Below, piece by piece: positions 35,554-44,059 of a DNA stretch of 64,000 bases. Position numbers and translations under genes: made by a program. Location: NCBI RefSeq assembly GCF_036173125.1, contig NZ_CP108054.1:9307501-9371500 (forward strand), in the 5' to 3' direction. Every line of letters starts with the position of its first letter. Position 1 is the first letter of the stretch. Under the pieces are notes generated by a model, which did not search any database, was not told the DNA's origin, and saw nothing but the letters and a program-made list of their open reading frames with translations. This stretch comes from Streptomyces sp. NBC_00286 (GTDB lineage Bacteria; Actinomycetota; Actinomycetes; Streptomycetales; Streptomycetaceae).

Positions 35554-36957
35554 TCATGCGGAGGCGGAGGCGGGCCGGCGCGCGTCAGAGGTGTCCCCGG
35601 CCGCCGGACGGACGACGACAAGTCCCGCATCGCGGGCGGCCTCGAACCCATCGTCGACAGCGACCACATCCCGCCCGGCGGCATCGAGCAGCGACGCGGC
35701 GATCGCCGCACGCATCCCACCAGCACAGTGCACCCACACCACACCAGGCGGCACCTCGCCCACACGGCCGTGCAGTTGATGGATCGGGATATGCACCGAA
35801 CCCTCGATGAAACCGCCCGCCCGTTCCGAGTCCCGCCGCACATCCAGGACCACCACGTCGTCCCGTACGCCGACGAGTTCGGCGAAGCGGGCGCGCGTGA
35901 AGGAGGCGAGCCGCTCTCCGTCCCGTATCCACGCGGAGGGATCGCCGCTCGCGGCGGCGGCCGGGCGGTCGATGCCCACTCTGGCCAGCTCGCGCTGCGC
36001 CTCGGCGATCCGCTCGGCGGTGTCGGCGAGCAGCGTGACGGGCTTGCCCCAGGGGATCAACCAGGCCAGATAGGTGGCGAGTTTGCCCTCGCCCTCGAAG
36101 TTGTACGAACCGGCGACATGGCCCTCGGCGAACGCGACGCGGCTGCGCAGGTCCACCACCCATGCCCCGGCGGCCAGCCGGGACGCGATCTCCTCGGCGT
36201 CCGCGGGGCGCGGCGGGGTGAGGTCCACCGGTGCCGGTCCTGCCGCGTTCACGGGGCCCATATGCGCGTAGTACGCGGGTATGTCGTCCAGTCCGGCGAG
36301 CATTGATGCGACGAATGCGTCCACGTCCTGCGTCAGCGCGTCGTTGTTCTTGCGCTCGGCGCCGATCGTGCTCGCGTCACCCGTGGCCTGCCCACTGGAG
36401 CAGAAGCTGCCGAAGCCATGCGTGGGCAGCACCGCGACCTCGTCGTTCAGCTCGTCCGCCAGCCGATGCGCCGAGGCGTGCTGTGCACGGGCCAGCCGCT
36501 CGGTCAGCCGCGGCTCGACGAGATCCGGCCGGCCCACCGCCCCGATCAGCAGCGAGCCGCCGGTGAACGCCGCCACCGGCCGGCCGTCCTCCTCCAGTAC
36601 GTACGAGGTGTGGTGCGGGGTGTGGCCGGGCGTGGCCACGGCGCGCAGCACCAGGCCCTCGTCCACGGCGACCGTGTCGCCATCGGCGACAGGAGTGCGG
36701 GCGAAGGACACCGACGCCCCGTCCGGCACCAGGTAATGGGCACCGGTGACACGGGCCAGCTCCAGGCCGCCGCTGACGTAGTCGTTGTGCACGTGGGTCT
36801 CCGCCACGTAGGCGATCCGCACCCCGCGCCCGGCGGCAGCGGCGATGACCTGATCGATATCGCGGGGCGGATCCACCACCACGGCGGCCCGGGCGCCTCC
36901 GGCCAGGTAACTGCGGTTGCCCAGCCCTTCGAATTCCAGAGTGTCGACGAAGAACAC
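35554..36957 (-). CDS. CstB-like persulfide dioxygenase-rhodanese fusion
   Basis: The 467-residue cytoplasmic protein has a metallo-beta-lactamase domain (HVHND at residues 55-59, His112 in TPGHTPHH), then an inactive rhodanese (RSRVAFAEGHVAGSYNFEG, no active Cys) and an active rhodanese with VHCAGGMRAA. This order is that of staphylococcal CstB, which turns persulfides into thiosulfate. The Asp of the usual TGD metal motif reads TGGS here (about residues 132-135). GAGGAG lies 8 bases before the GTG. Two CstR-type operators lie upstream. Confidence 0.85.
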   Translation of the reverse strand: MFFVDTLEFEGLGNRSYLAGGARAAVVVDPPRDIDQVIAAAAGRGVRIAYVAETHVHNDYVSGGLELARVTGAHYLVPDGASVSFARTPVADGDTVAVDEGLVLRAVATPGHTPHHTSYVLEEDGRPVAAFTGGSLLIGAVGRPDLVEPRLTERLARAQHASAHRLADELNDEVAVLPTHGFGSFCSSGQATGDASTIGAERKNNDALTQDVDAFVASMLAGLDDIPAYYAHMGPVNAAGPAPVDLTPPRPADAEEIASRLAAGAWVVDLRSRVAFAEGHVAGSYNFEGEGKLATYLAWLIPWGKPVTLLADTAERIAEAQRELARVGIDRPAAAASGDPSAWIRDGERLASFTRARFAELVGVRDDVVVLDVRRDSERAGGFIEGSVHIPIHQLHGRVGEVPPGVVWVHCAGGMRAAIAASLLDAAGRDVVAVDDGFEAARDAGLVVVRPAAGDTSDARRPASASA

Positions 36958-36981
36958 GACTACGACTCCTCACAGGATGCT

Positions 36982-37036
36982 GTACCCCGGGGGGTATCTA
37001 GAGATCTCACCGTAGCAGAAATACCCAGGGGGGTAT
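36982..37036. promoter_or_regulatory. Pair of CstR-type operators upstream of the MBL gene
   Basis: GTACCC-CGGG-GGGTAT (36982-36997) and ATACCC-AGGG-GGGTAT (37021-37036) match the site at 34270, with starts 39 bases apart. They cover the promoter region of the MBL-rhodanese/TauE unit. Confidence 0.75.
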
Positions 37037-37123
37037 CCAAGCGAGAACAGAGGCTGACGCGAAGAGCCCCTCGTCCGAAGCTTTTGTGTGTCGCTGAGCG
37101 AGTACCCGAAGGCCGGAGAGGAA

Positions 37124-37657
37124 TCAGTCCGTACGCGTCTCATGGAGGGCGCGGCGAGCGACCTCGACGAAGGTCACGACCGACTCCCAGAAGGGTGCGA
37201 AGCAGTCGTCGAACCGCTGGGCCGCGTCCGTCTCACCGGCGATCATCGCGCCAAGTGCCCGCCAGTTCTCGCTGGTCGACTCCCGGAGCCGGTCCGCGGC
37301 CGAGGCCACCTCCGCCGGGCCCTCCAGATCCACCACCCACACACGCTGCCGCAGCACGGCGTACTCGCCGCGGAGCCGTAGCCGCAGCTCCTCGAGCGCG
37401 GCGAGGCGCTCGCCGGCGTCCGTGATCTGGTGCGCGTCGGTCACCTTCCAGTAGAGGTCGCCCATGCGCTGCGCCTGCTCGATGACGTCGACGTACGCCG
37501 CCCGCCGCGCCGCCCGCAGCCGGTCCGCCTGCATCGTCGCGGCCGCCGCGTCGGCCTGGATGCGCGCGGCCCGGGCGGTACCGCGGCTGGTCACCCAGCT
37601 CGCGAGCACGGCGGTCCCGGCGGTCAGCGCCGCCACCCACAGAGTGTTGTCAGCCAA
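37124..37657 (-). CDS. Hypothetical protein with N-terminal membrane helix and coiled coil
   Basis: The 177-residue protein is not recognised as a named family. It has one N-terminal hydrophobic segment (TLWVAALTAGTAVLASWVT), a basic stretch, a helical region likely to form a coiled coil (about residues 40-100) and a soluble C-terminal helical part. A TTG start at 37657 is chosen because GGAGG lies 7 bases upstream and the frame then begins directly with the membrane segment. It may be an envelope protein of unknown role. Confidence 0.55.
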   Translation of the reverse strand: MADNTLWVAALTAGTAVLASWVTSRGTARAARIQADAAAATMQADRLRAARRAAYVDVIEQAQRMGDLYWKVTDAHQITDAGERLAALEELRLRLRGEYAVLRQRVWVVDLEGPAEVASAADRLRESTSENWRALGAMIAGETDAAQRFDDCFAPFWESVVTFVEVARRALHETRTD

Positions 37658-37767
37658 GGCTCCCCCTCCGCGGGAGTCTGACACGGCGTTACGGGCCGTG
37701 GGAGCGTACGGCAGAAGGAGCCGACGCAGCGCACCGCCCGTACACGCTGGCGGCCTAGACTCCCAGC

Positions 37768-38160
37768 GTGGAGAACACACCGCTCGAGCGGCTCGGTGCC
37801 GGCAAGTACCTGCTGATCACGAGCTATCGGAAGAACGGTACGGCGGTCGCGACCCCTGTATGGGTCGTGCGCGACGGCGAGAAACTCGGCGCTTGGTCGG
37901 CCGCGGACGCGTGGAAGGTCAAGCGGATCCGCAACCGCGCCGACGTCCTCGTGGGCCCGTGCGACGCGCGCGGCAACCCCACCGGCGAACAGATCCCGGC
38001 AACCGCCGAGATCTGCGACCAGGACGTCACCGATCGCTACCGCGCGCTCATCGCCCGCAAATACGGCATCACCGGCCGAATCATCCTGCTCGGCAGCCGA
38101 CTGCGGCGCGGGAAGACGGGGACGGTGGGGATACGGATCTCCCTGGCGCCGACCGACTGA
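37768..38160 (+). CDS. PPOX-class F420-dependent oxidoreductase
   Basis: The 130-residue split-barrel protein is of the FDOR/PPOX type: LGAGKYLLITSYRKNG and VATPVWVVRDGEKL at the N-terminus, then KVKRIRNRADVLVGPCDARG. Members reduce substrates with F420H2. The GTG at 37768 has no ribosome site, but TAGACT lies 6 bases upstream like a -10 box, so the mRNA is probably leaderless. Confidence 0.8.
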   Translation: MENTPLERLGAGKYLLITSYRKNGTAVATPVWVVRDGEKLGAWSAADAWKVKRIRNRADVLVGPCDARGNPTGEQIPATAEICDQDVTDRYRALIARKYGITGRIILLGSRLRRGKTGTVGIRISLAPTD

Positions 38161-38168
38161 GACCGATG

Positions 38169-38226
38169 GTCGCGTTGTCGTCCCTGTCGTCTTGCCGTCC
38201 TGTCGTCCCGTCGCGTTGTCGTCCCT
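38169..38226. repeat. Direct repeat of 17 bp in pyrimidine-rich spacer
   Basis: GTCGCGTTGTCGTCCCT occurs at 38169-38185 and again at 38210-38226, separated by more TCGTC-type sequence, in the 90-base gap between the PPOX and VOC genes. Its role is unknown; it may just be slippage-prone sequence. Confidence 0.6.
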
Positions 38227-38250
38227 TCCGGCGGCCTTTAATGTCCTGGC

Positions 38251-38685
38251 ATGGAACAGCGCATCAGTCTGGTCACGCTGGGAGTCTCCGATGTGACGCG
38301 CTCCCGGACCTTTTATGAAGCCCTGGGCTGGCGGGGTCAGGAGGTCGAAGAGACCGTCTTCTTCCAGGCGGGCGGCCTGGCCCTCGTCCTGTGGGGCCGC
38401 GAGAAGCTCGCCGCCGACTGCGGGCTGACGGACGGGGCCGCTACCGGCTTCGGCGGGATCGCCCTGGCGCACAACGTACGCTCCGACGCCGAGGTCGACG
38501 CTCTCCTCACCGCCGCGGAACGGGCCGGGGCCACCATCACCAAGCCCGCCGCCACCAACGCCATCGGCTTCTACTCCGGCGCCTTCACCGACCCGGACGG
38601 CCACGCCTGGGAGATCGCACACAACCCCGGATTCGCCCTCGCCGACGACGGCTCGCTCACCCTCCCCGACTTCGGCGCGCTCTAG
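38251..38685 (+). CDS. VOC (glyoxalase/bleomycin-resistance) superfamily protein
   Basis: The 144-residue protein is of the vicinal oxygen chelate fold: LVTLGVSDVTRSRTFYEALGW at the start and GFYSGAFTDPDGHAWEIAHNP at the end, as in glyoxalase-like proteins. His and Glu of the C-terminal motif (HAWE) can bind metal; no matching His is clear in the N-terminal half. No ribosome site is seen; TAATGT lies 6 bases before the ATG, so it is probably leaderless. It converges on the alcohol dehydrogenase gene. Confidence 0.8.
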   Translation: MEQRISLVTLGVSDVTRSRTFYEALGWRGQEVEETVFFQAGGLALVLWGREKLAADCGLTDGAATGFGGIALAHNVRSDAEVDALLTAAERAGATITKPAATNAIGFYSGAFTDPDGHAWEIAHNPGFALADDGSLTLPDFGAL

Positions 38686-38695
38686 GCATCTTGCC

Positions 38696-39706
38696 CTAGT
38701 CGTTGACCAGCACCGCCGCCCCGTCGAAGCGGCCCGACTTCAGGTCCTGCAGCGCCAGTTGGGCTCCCGACAGTGGATACGTGTGAGTGGTGGCGCGTAC
38801 GCCGTAGCGCGCCGCCAGCGTCAGGAACTCCCTGCCGTCCTCACGGGTGTTGGAGGTGACGCTGCGTACCTCTTTCTCGTGGAACAACTCCCGCTCGTAG
38901 TCGAGCGGCGGGATCTCGCTGAGATGGATGCCCGCGATCGACAGGACGCCGCCACGGTCGAGAGCCCGCAGCGCCACGGGGACCAGGGAGCCGACCGGGG
39001 CGAACAGGATCGCGCTGTCCAACGGTTCGGGCAGCGGATCGTACGTACCGGCCGCCGAGGTCGCGCCCAGGGCGAGTGCGAGACGCTGGGCGGCCACATC
39101 GCGAGTCCGTACGTGGACGGTGGCACCCTGGGCGATCGCCACCTGCGCGCACAGGTGGGCGCTGCCGCCGAATCCGTACAGACCGAGGCGCCCGCCCTCG
39201 GGCAGCGCGGCGCGGCGCAGTGCGCGGTAGCCGATGATGCCCGCGCACATCAGCGGGGCCAGGGCGACGTCATCGAGGTCACCGGTCAGCCGGTAGGCGA
39301 AGGCGGCCGGAACGGTGGTGTACTCCGCGTAGCCGCCGTCGGCGTCCCAGCCGGTGTAGACCGAGTCCGGGCACAGGTTCTCGTTCCCGCGCGCGCAGTA
39401 CCCGCAACTGCCGTCGGTACGGCGCAGCCAGGCCACACCGACCCGGTCCCCGACCGTGTATCCGGTCACCGCGTCACCCATGCCCGCCACCCGCCCCACC
39501 ACCTCGTGCCCCGGCGTCACCCGTGGCCGGTGCACCGGAAGATCGCCCTCGCTGACATGGAGATCCGTACGGCAGACTCCACAGGCGCTCACCTGGACGA
39601 GCAGCTCATCGGGCCCCGGCACGGGAACCGGCTTCTCGACGAACCGCAAGGGCTCCCGCTCGATCGGACCCGGCTCGGCCACCACCCATGCACGCATCGT
39701 CGTCAT
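38696..39706 (-). CDS. Zinc-dependent alcohol dehydrogenase (AdhA type)
   Basis: The 336-residue MDR-family enzyme oxidises alcohols with NAD(P). Catalytic zinc ligands are seen in [11 protein letters not shown] and TPGHEVVG. The structural zinc site reads [15 protein letters not shown]: three Cys, with Asp in place of the first one. [17 protein letters not shown] is the dinucleotide loop. GGGAA precedes the ATG at 39706. It is divergent from the peptidoglycan-binding gene. The substrate is not known. Confidence 0.85.
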   Translation of the reverse strand: MTTMRAWVVAEPGPIEREPLRFVEKPVPVPGPDELLVQVSACGVCRTDLHVSEGDLPVHRPRVTPGHEVVGRVAGMGDAVTGYTVGDRVGVAWLRRTDGSCGYCARGNENLCPDSVYTGWDADGGYAEYTTVPAAFAYRLTGDLDDVALAPLMCAGIIGYRALRRAALPEGGRLGLYGFGGSAHLCAQVAIAQGATVHVRTRDVAAQRLALALGATSAAGTYDPLPEPLDSAILFAPVGSLVPVALRALDRGGVLSIAGIHLSEIPPLDYERELFHEKEVRSVTSNTREDGREFLTLAARYGVRATTHTYPLSGAQLALQDLKSGRFDGAAVLVND

Positions 39707-39835
39707 GTCGACATGTTCCCGCCGACGCGGCCCGACGGCGCCCTCACCGGCCTCCCTCCATGGACTGGCACGGGCGTTGAACCTCCGGGCGCGATGACGC
39801 GTATCAATCCCCAGTACGACCGGTAGGAGAGCAGC

Positions 39836-40714
39836 GTGTCGACACCGTACGACCCCGAACCGCAGCCGAGCCGCCCGGCGCTCGAGCCCACCAACGTCCT
39901 GCCCCGCCGCCGACCAGGCGCCCTGTCGGAACTCGTGCGGCTGGTCGACGCGGTGGAGCGCGAGCGACGCGAGGAGCGGCACGAAGCCACCGCCTTGTCG
40001 GCGGCCGAGACGGCCCCGCTCCCTCCGGTGACGGAAGCCGGCCCGCCGCCTTCGGCGGCCGAGACTGCTCCGTTCCCTCCGGCGGCTGAGACCGCCCCGC
40101 CTCCTTCGGCGGCTGAGACCGCGCCGCTCCCTCCGGCCGCCGAGTCCCCCCACTCTCCTTCGGCGACCGAGGGCACCCAACCCGCCTGGACACCCGGACC
40201 CAACGCGCTTGCCTGGACGACCGAGGACGACACCCAGGAACTGCCGCCCGTCATGAACGAGGAGCGCCCGGGACCGCGACGCAAACCTCGGGCGGGGGAC
40301 GGGCGCACGCCATGGTTGCGTCGTGCGGCGCTCGCCGTCGCCGCTGTAGCGATCGCCTTGGCGGGCTTCTCCGCCGCACTGCTGCTCACCTGGGACAGGG
40401 GCAGCACCGAATCGCAGGCCAAGCAGCCCCCGGCCCCTTCCGCCTCCGCGCCCGCCGCTCCGCCCGCGGCGGCCGACCCGGACGGCCCCGGCGTACTCCG
40501 CCAGGGCGCCACCGGCCCCGAAGTGACCGAACTCCAGGAACGGCTGCGGAAGATCCCGAACGTGTACCAGGACGGCGCGACCAGCGGCGAGTACGACGCC
40601 ACGCTCACCGAGGCCGTCGCCCGATTCCAGCTCTGGTACGGCATCCGCGGCGACGAGACCGGCGTCTACGGCAACGACACCCGCCGCGACCTCGAGTCCC
40701 GCACCGCTTCCTAG
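39836..40714 (+). CDS. Membrane-anchored peptidoglycan-binding protein with Ala/Pro repeats
   Basis: The 292-residue protein has a long cytoplasmic N-terminal part, one membrane helix ([21 protein letters not shown], about residues 168-188), a Pro/Ala linker and a C-terminal PG_binding_1 domain outside ([19 protein letters not shown] with [12 protein letters not shown]). Inside the N-terminal part an 18-residue unit beginning SAAETAP repeats three times (about residues 55-108). TAGGAGA precedes the GTG. It probably ties a cytoplasmic partner to the cell wall. Confidence 0.75.
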   Translation: MSTPYDPEPQPSRPALEPTNVLPRRRPGALSELVRLVDAVERERREERHEATALSAAETAPLPPVTEAGPPPSAAETAPFPPAAETAPPPSAAETAPLPPAAESPHSPSATEGTQPAWTPGPNALAWTTEDDTQELPPVMNEERPGPRRKPRAGDGRTPWLRRAALAVAAVAIALAGFSAALLLTWDRGSTESQAKQPPAPSASAPAAPPAAADPDGPGVLRQGATGPEVTELQERLRKIPNVYQDGATSGEYDATLTEAVARFQLWYGIRGDETGVYGNDTRRDLESRTAS

Positions 40715-40833
40715 CCTGCACGTCGACACGTGTGGGATCGCTCCCAGGTCCTCCGGAACTCTTTCTGCCGGAACCGTTGACCAGAAAGCGCTTACCCTCT
40801 ACGGTCCGTTCAGAACAGTGACCTGGTATCAGG

Positions 40834-40851
40834 TATCTCGTATATGAGATA
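40834..40851. promoter_or_regulatory. AT-rich inverted repeat upstream of pectate lyase genes
   Basis: TATCTC-GTATAT-GAGATA is an 18-bp inverted repeat in the otherwise gene-free 288-base stretch before the first pectate lyase. Just upstream (40785-40795) is AGAAAGCGCTT, with a second small palindrome. Either could be an operator for induction by pectin products. Confidence 0.45.
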
Positions 40852-41002
40852 GCCGCGCCATGGTCCGTACCACCTGCGGAACTACACATTCCAGAGCCCT
40901 ATGCCCCACGCATCGGGTGGGCCTCTGTCTGTGTGTAGCGATCAGATCAGTGAACAAAAGTCACATACATGATCCCAGGTTCTCCTGAAGGGACGCACCC
41001 GC

Positions 41003-41983
41003 ATGCGTACTCGTCCCCCACGTACCCGAGTGCACAGATCCACCCTGGCCGCGGCAGCCGCGGCCACCCTGGCGACCGTCACCGTGCTCGCCCTTCCCCA
41101 GTCGGCCGGCGCCGCCGAGACCGCCCCCATCGGCTTCGGTGCCGGCACCACCGGCGGCGGCAACGCGAGCGCGGTGACCGTGTCGAGCCTGGCCGCGTTC
41201 AAGACGGCCGTCGCGGGCGGATCGGCGAAGGTGGTCCGGGTCAACGGCCTGATCTCGTTGAGCGGTCAGGTCGACATCGGCTCCAACACCACAGTGCTGG
41301 GCGTCGGTTCGTCGTCCGGGTTCACCGGTGGCGGGCTGCGAATCAAGGAGGCGACAAACGTCGTCGTCCGGAACCTCAACATCAGCAAGCCGCTCAAGCC
41401 CTCGGACGGGATCACCGTCCAGGAGTCTACGAAGGTGTGGATCGACCACAACTCCTTCTCGGCGGACCGCGATCACGACAAGGACTACTACGACGGTCTG
41501 CTGGACATCAACCACGGCTCCGACCATGTGACGGTGTCCTGGAACACCTTCAAGGACCACTTCAAGGGCTCCCTCGTCGGCCACAGCGACAACAACGCCT
41601 CAGAAGACACCGGCCACTTGAAGGTGACGTACCACCACAACCACTTCAACAACGTCTACTCGCGCATCCCCAGCCTGCGCTTCGGCACCGGGCACTTCTA
41701 CAACAACTACGTGTCCGGCGCCGACACCGCCTGCCACTCGCGCATGGGCGCCCAGATGCTCGTCGAGAACAACGTCTTCCGCTCGACGAAGATCGCGGTC
41801 ACCACGAACCGCAGCAGCGACGTCGACGGATACGCCAACCTGCGCGGCAACGACCTCGGTGGAGCCGCCACCGAGATCTCGCGGGTCGGCAGCTTCACCA
41901 GTCCGCCCTACGGCTACACCGCCGAGCCCGCGTCGTCCGTCGTCGCCTCGGTGACGTCCGGGGCGGGCGCCGGAAAGCTCTGA
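41003..41983 (+). CDS. Secreted pectate lyase, polysaccharide lyase family 1
   Basis: The 326-residue enzyme cleaves polygalacturonate by beta-elimination outside the cell. A signal peptide (about residues 10-37) ends at AGAAE. PL1 motifs are WIDHNSF, DGLLDINHGSDHVTVSWN with the calcium-binding Asp residues, KGSLVGHSD and SRIPSLRFG with the catalytic Arg. It is a right-handed beta helix with no extra binding domain. GAAGGGA lies before the ATG. The PL3 gene follows after 91 bases on the same strand. Confidence 0.9.
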   Translation: MRTRPPRTRVHRSTLAAAAAATLATVTVLALPQSAGAAETAPIGFGAGTTGGGNASAVTVSSLAAFKTAVAGGSAKVVRVNGLISLSGQVDIGSNTTVLGVGSSSGFTGGGLRIKEATNVVVRNLNISKPLKPSDGITVQESTKVWIDHNSFSADRDHDKDYYDGLLDINHGSDHVTVSWNTFKDHFKGSLVGHSDNNASEDTGHLKVTYHHNHFNNVYSRIPSLRFGTGHFYNNYVSGADTACHSRMGAQMLVENNVFRSTKIAVTTNRSSDVDGYANLRGNDLGGAATEISRVGSFTSPPYGYTAEPASSVVASVTSGAGAGKL

Positions 41984-42074
41984 CGCCTCGCGCCACGGCA
42001 GCCCGGCACCGCAACACCTCGCACCCAACCCCGCACCACACTCAACCCCTCACCACGACAGAAGGAATCGGGAC

Positions 42075-42857
42075 ATGACTTCTGCGACACGATCGCGCGC
42101 TCACGGGCGCGCGGCGACCGGCGCGCTGGCCGCACTCGGCTTAGCTGTTGGCATGATCATGACCACCGGCGCCTCCCCGGCGGCCGCCGCCACGTGGCCG
42201 ACCCCCAACGGCAGCCAGGGAACCTCCTCCACCATCTCCGTGTCCGGCACCAAGGACTACGGGATGAAGCAGTTCTACGGCACCGGTGACCTGGCCGGCG
42301 ACGGCCAGGAAGAGGGCCAGGACCCGATCTTCAAGCTCGCGCCCGGCGCGACGCTGAAGAACGTCATCATCGGCGCGCCCGGCGCCGACGGCATCCACTG
42401 CGAGGGCAACTGCACCCTGCAGAACGTGTGGTGGGCGGACGTCGGCGAGGACGCCGCCACCTTCCGCGGCGGCTCGACGTACAACGTGATCGGCGGTGGC
42501 GCCAAGAAGGCCGCCGACAAGGTCTTCCAGCACAACGGGCCCGGCACGGTGAACATCTCCAACTTCGCCGTCCAGGAGTTCAAGACCCTGTACCGCTCGT
42601 GCGGAGACTGCTCCACGCAGCACACCCGCAAGGTCAACCTCAGCAACATCGAGGTGACCGGCACCGGATCCACCGCCCGCCTGGTCGGCATCAACGTCAA
42701 CCGCAATGACGTGGCGACCCTGCGCGGCATCACGATCCTCAACGATGGCAGCCGCAAGGTCATCCCCTGCCAGAAGTACAACAACAACTCCGCCGTCGGA
42801 ACGGGCCCCGACAGCACGAACTGCAAGTACAGCAACTCGGACATCACCTACAGGTAG
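42075..42857 (+). CDS. Secreted pectate lyase, polysaccharide lyase family 3
   Basis: The 260-residue enzyme has a signal peptide to about residue 38 (ASPAAAA) and a PL3 domain: GQEEGQDPIFKLAPGATLKN, GADGIHCEGNCTLQNVWWADVGEDA with its acidic calcium site, and KVFQHNGPGTVNI. Four or more cysteines suggest disulfides. GAAGGAATCGGGAC precedes the ATG. Together with the PL1 enzyme upstream it forms a two-gene pectin-breakdown unit, ended by a strong hairpin. Confidence 0.9.
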   Translation: MTSATRSRAHGRAATGALAALGLAVGMIMTTGASPAAAATWPTPNGSQGTSSTISVSGTKDYGMKQFYGTGDLAGDGQEEGQDPIFKLAPGATLKNVIIGAPGADGIHCEGNCTLQNVWWADVGEDAATFRGGSTYNVIGGGAKKAADKVFQHNGPGTVNISNFAVQEFKTLYRSCGDCSTQHTRKVNLSNIEVTGTGSTARLVGINVNRNDVATLRGITILNDGSRKVIPCQKYNNNSAVGTGPDSTNCKYSNSDITYR

Positions 42858-42889
42858 GCCCGGCTGGCAGGTAGCCCTGCCACGGTGAC

Positions 42890-42934
42890 GGCGGCCGTAC
42901 GAAGCGCCCCCGCACGGCGCTTCGTACGGCCGCC
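42890..42934 (+). terminator. Strong hairpin terminator after the pectate lyases
   Basis: GGCGGCCGTACGAAGCGC (42890-42907) and its exact inverse (42917-42934) form an 18-bp perfect stem with a 9-base loop, 32 bases after the PL3 stop codon. There is no T-run, as is usual in Streptomyces. Confidence 0.8.
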
Positions 42935-43005
42935 CTCGCGTGAGCGGGCCAGGAGATACGTACGCGTGCGGTCCTGAACGCCCGTATACGTGCCAGAATC
43001 GCACC

Positions 43006-43150
43006 GTGGATCGGGGGGTCCTCGAGAGAGGCCACGAGTTGGAGCGACTGGCCGCCGCCGCGCGGGACACGGCGGACGGAGCCGGTTCGGTGGCGCTCGT
43101 CTTCGGAGAGGCCGGTATCGGCAAGTCGAGCCTGGTGAAGGCCATGCCGA
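43006..43150 (+). pseudogene. 5' remnant of a LuxR-family AAA regulator
   Basis: From the GTG at 43006 the frame reads VLERGHELERLAAAARDTAD and VALVFGEAGIGKSSLVKAM, the start of a large LuxR/AAA regulator with its Walker A loop (GEAGIGKS). CAGAAT lies 6 bases upstream, like a leaderless promoter. Similarity stops at about 43150, where the sequence changes into an FAD-oxidase remnant; all later domains are gone. A complete gene of this class lies at 47810. Confidence 0.75.
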
Positions 43151-43184
43151 GTGTGCCGCGGGCTGCCACGGCGTCTGCGCCTGA

Positions 43185-44039
43185 TGCGCCAACACCGACC
43201 TGTACTGGGCGATCCGCGGCGGCGGAAACTTCGGCGTCGTCACCTCGTTCCTGTTCCGCCTGCACGAGGTGAGTACGGTCGTCGCCGGGCCAACCTTCTG
43301 GCCCGTCGAACTCGGCGCCGAAGTCCTCACCGCCTACCGGGACTTCATCCCGCACGCGCCCCGCGACCTCAACGCCTTCTTCCTCTTCGGCTCCGTCCCG
43401 CCGGCCCCGCCGTTCCCCGAGGAACTGCACCTGCGCAAGATCGCCGGCGTCGTCTGGTACTACGCGGGCGAGGACACGGACGCGGCGGCACGGGTCATGG
43501 CACCGTTGCTCGACGCACTGCCCACGCCCCTGCTGCACGCCCCCGCGCCGATGCCGCACCCCGCGATCCAGTCGGCGTTCGACGGCCTCTACCCGCCCGG
43601 CGACCAGTGGTACTGGCGCGCGGACTTCGTCAACGACATCCCCGGCGACGCGATCGGCCCGCACGCCAAGTTCGGCGCCGAACTGCCGACCTGGAAGTCG
43701 ACGATGCACCTGTACCCGATCGACGGCGCCGTCCACGACCTCGCACCGACGGACACCGCCTGGAGCTACCGCGACGCACGCTGGGCATCCGTCTACGCGG
43801 GCGTGGACTCCGACCCGGCCAATGCCGAGGCCATCAAACAATGGACGGTCGACTACTTCGACGCCCTGCACCCGTTCTCGGCGGGCGGCGCCTACGTCAA
43901 CATGATGATGGACGAGGGCCAGGAACGCGTACGCGCGAGCTACCGCGACAACTACGCCTGCCTGGCCCGCGTGAAGGCCGACCGTGATCCGGAGAACCTG
44001 TTCCGGCTCAACCAGAACATCCAGCCGGCCGAGGGCTGA
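43185..44039 (+). pseudogene. 3' part of an FAD-binding (BBE-type) oxidase
   Basis: After an in-frame stop at 43182 the frame reads NTDLYWAIRGGGNFGVVTSF and continues to NACLAR-like and DPENLFRLNQNIQPAEG, the second half of berberine-bridge-type FAD oxidases including the C-terminal BBE domain with its NMMMDEG and YRDNYACLARVKADRDP. The N-terminal FAD domain, with the flavin-linking His, is missing, so the protein cannot be active. A GTG at 43269 could start a fragment, but no ribosome site is present. Confidence 0.8.
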
Positions 44040-44059
44040 CGATCAGTCAGCGTGCCGCA

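Noticed and set aside
43269..44039. A functional short oxidase starting at the GTG at 43269
   Set aside because: It lacks the FAD-binding half and a ribosome site, and coding similarity extends upstream to a stop, showing that it is a remnant.
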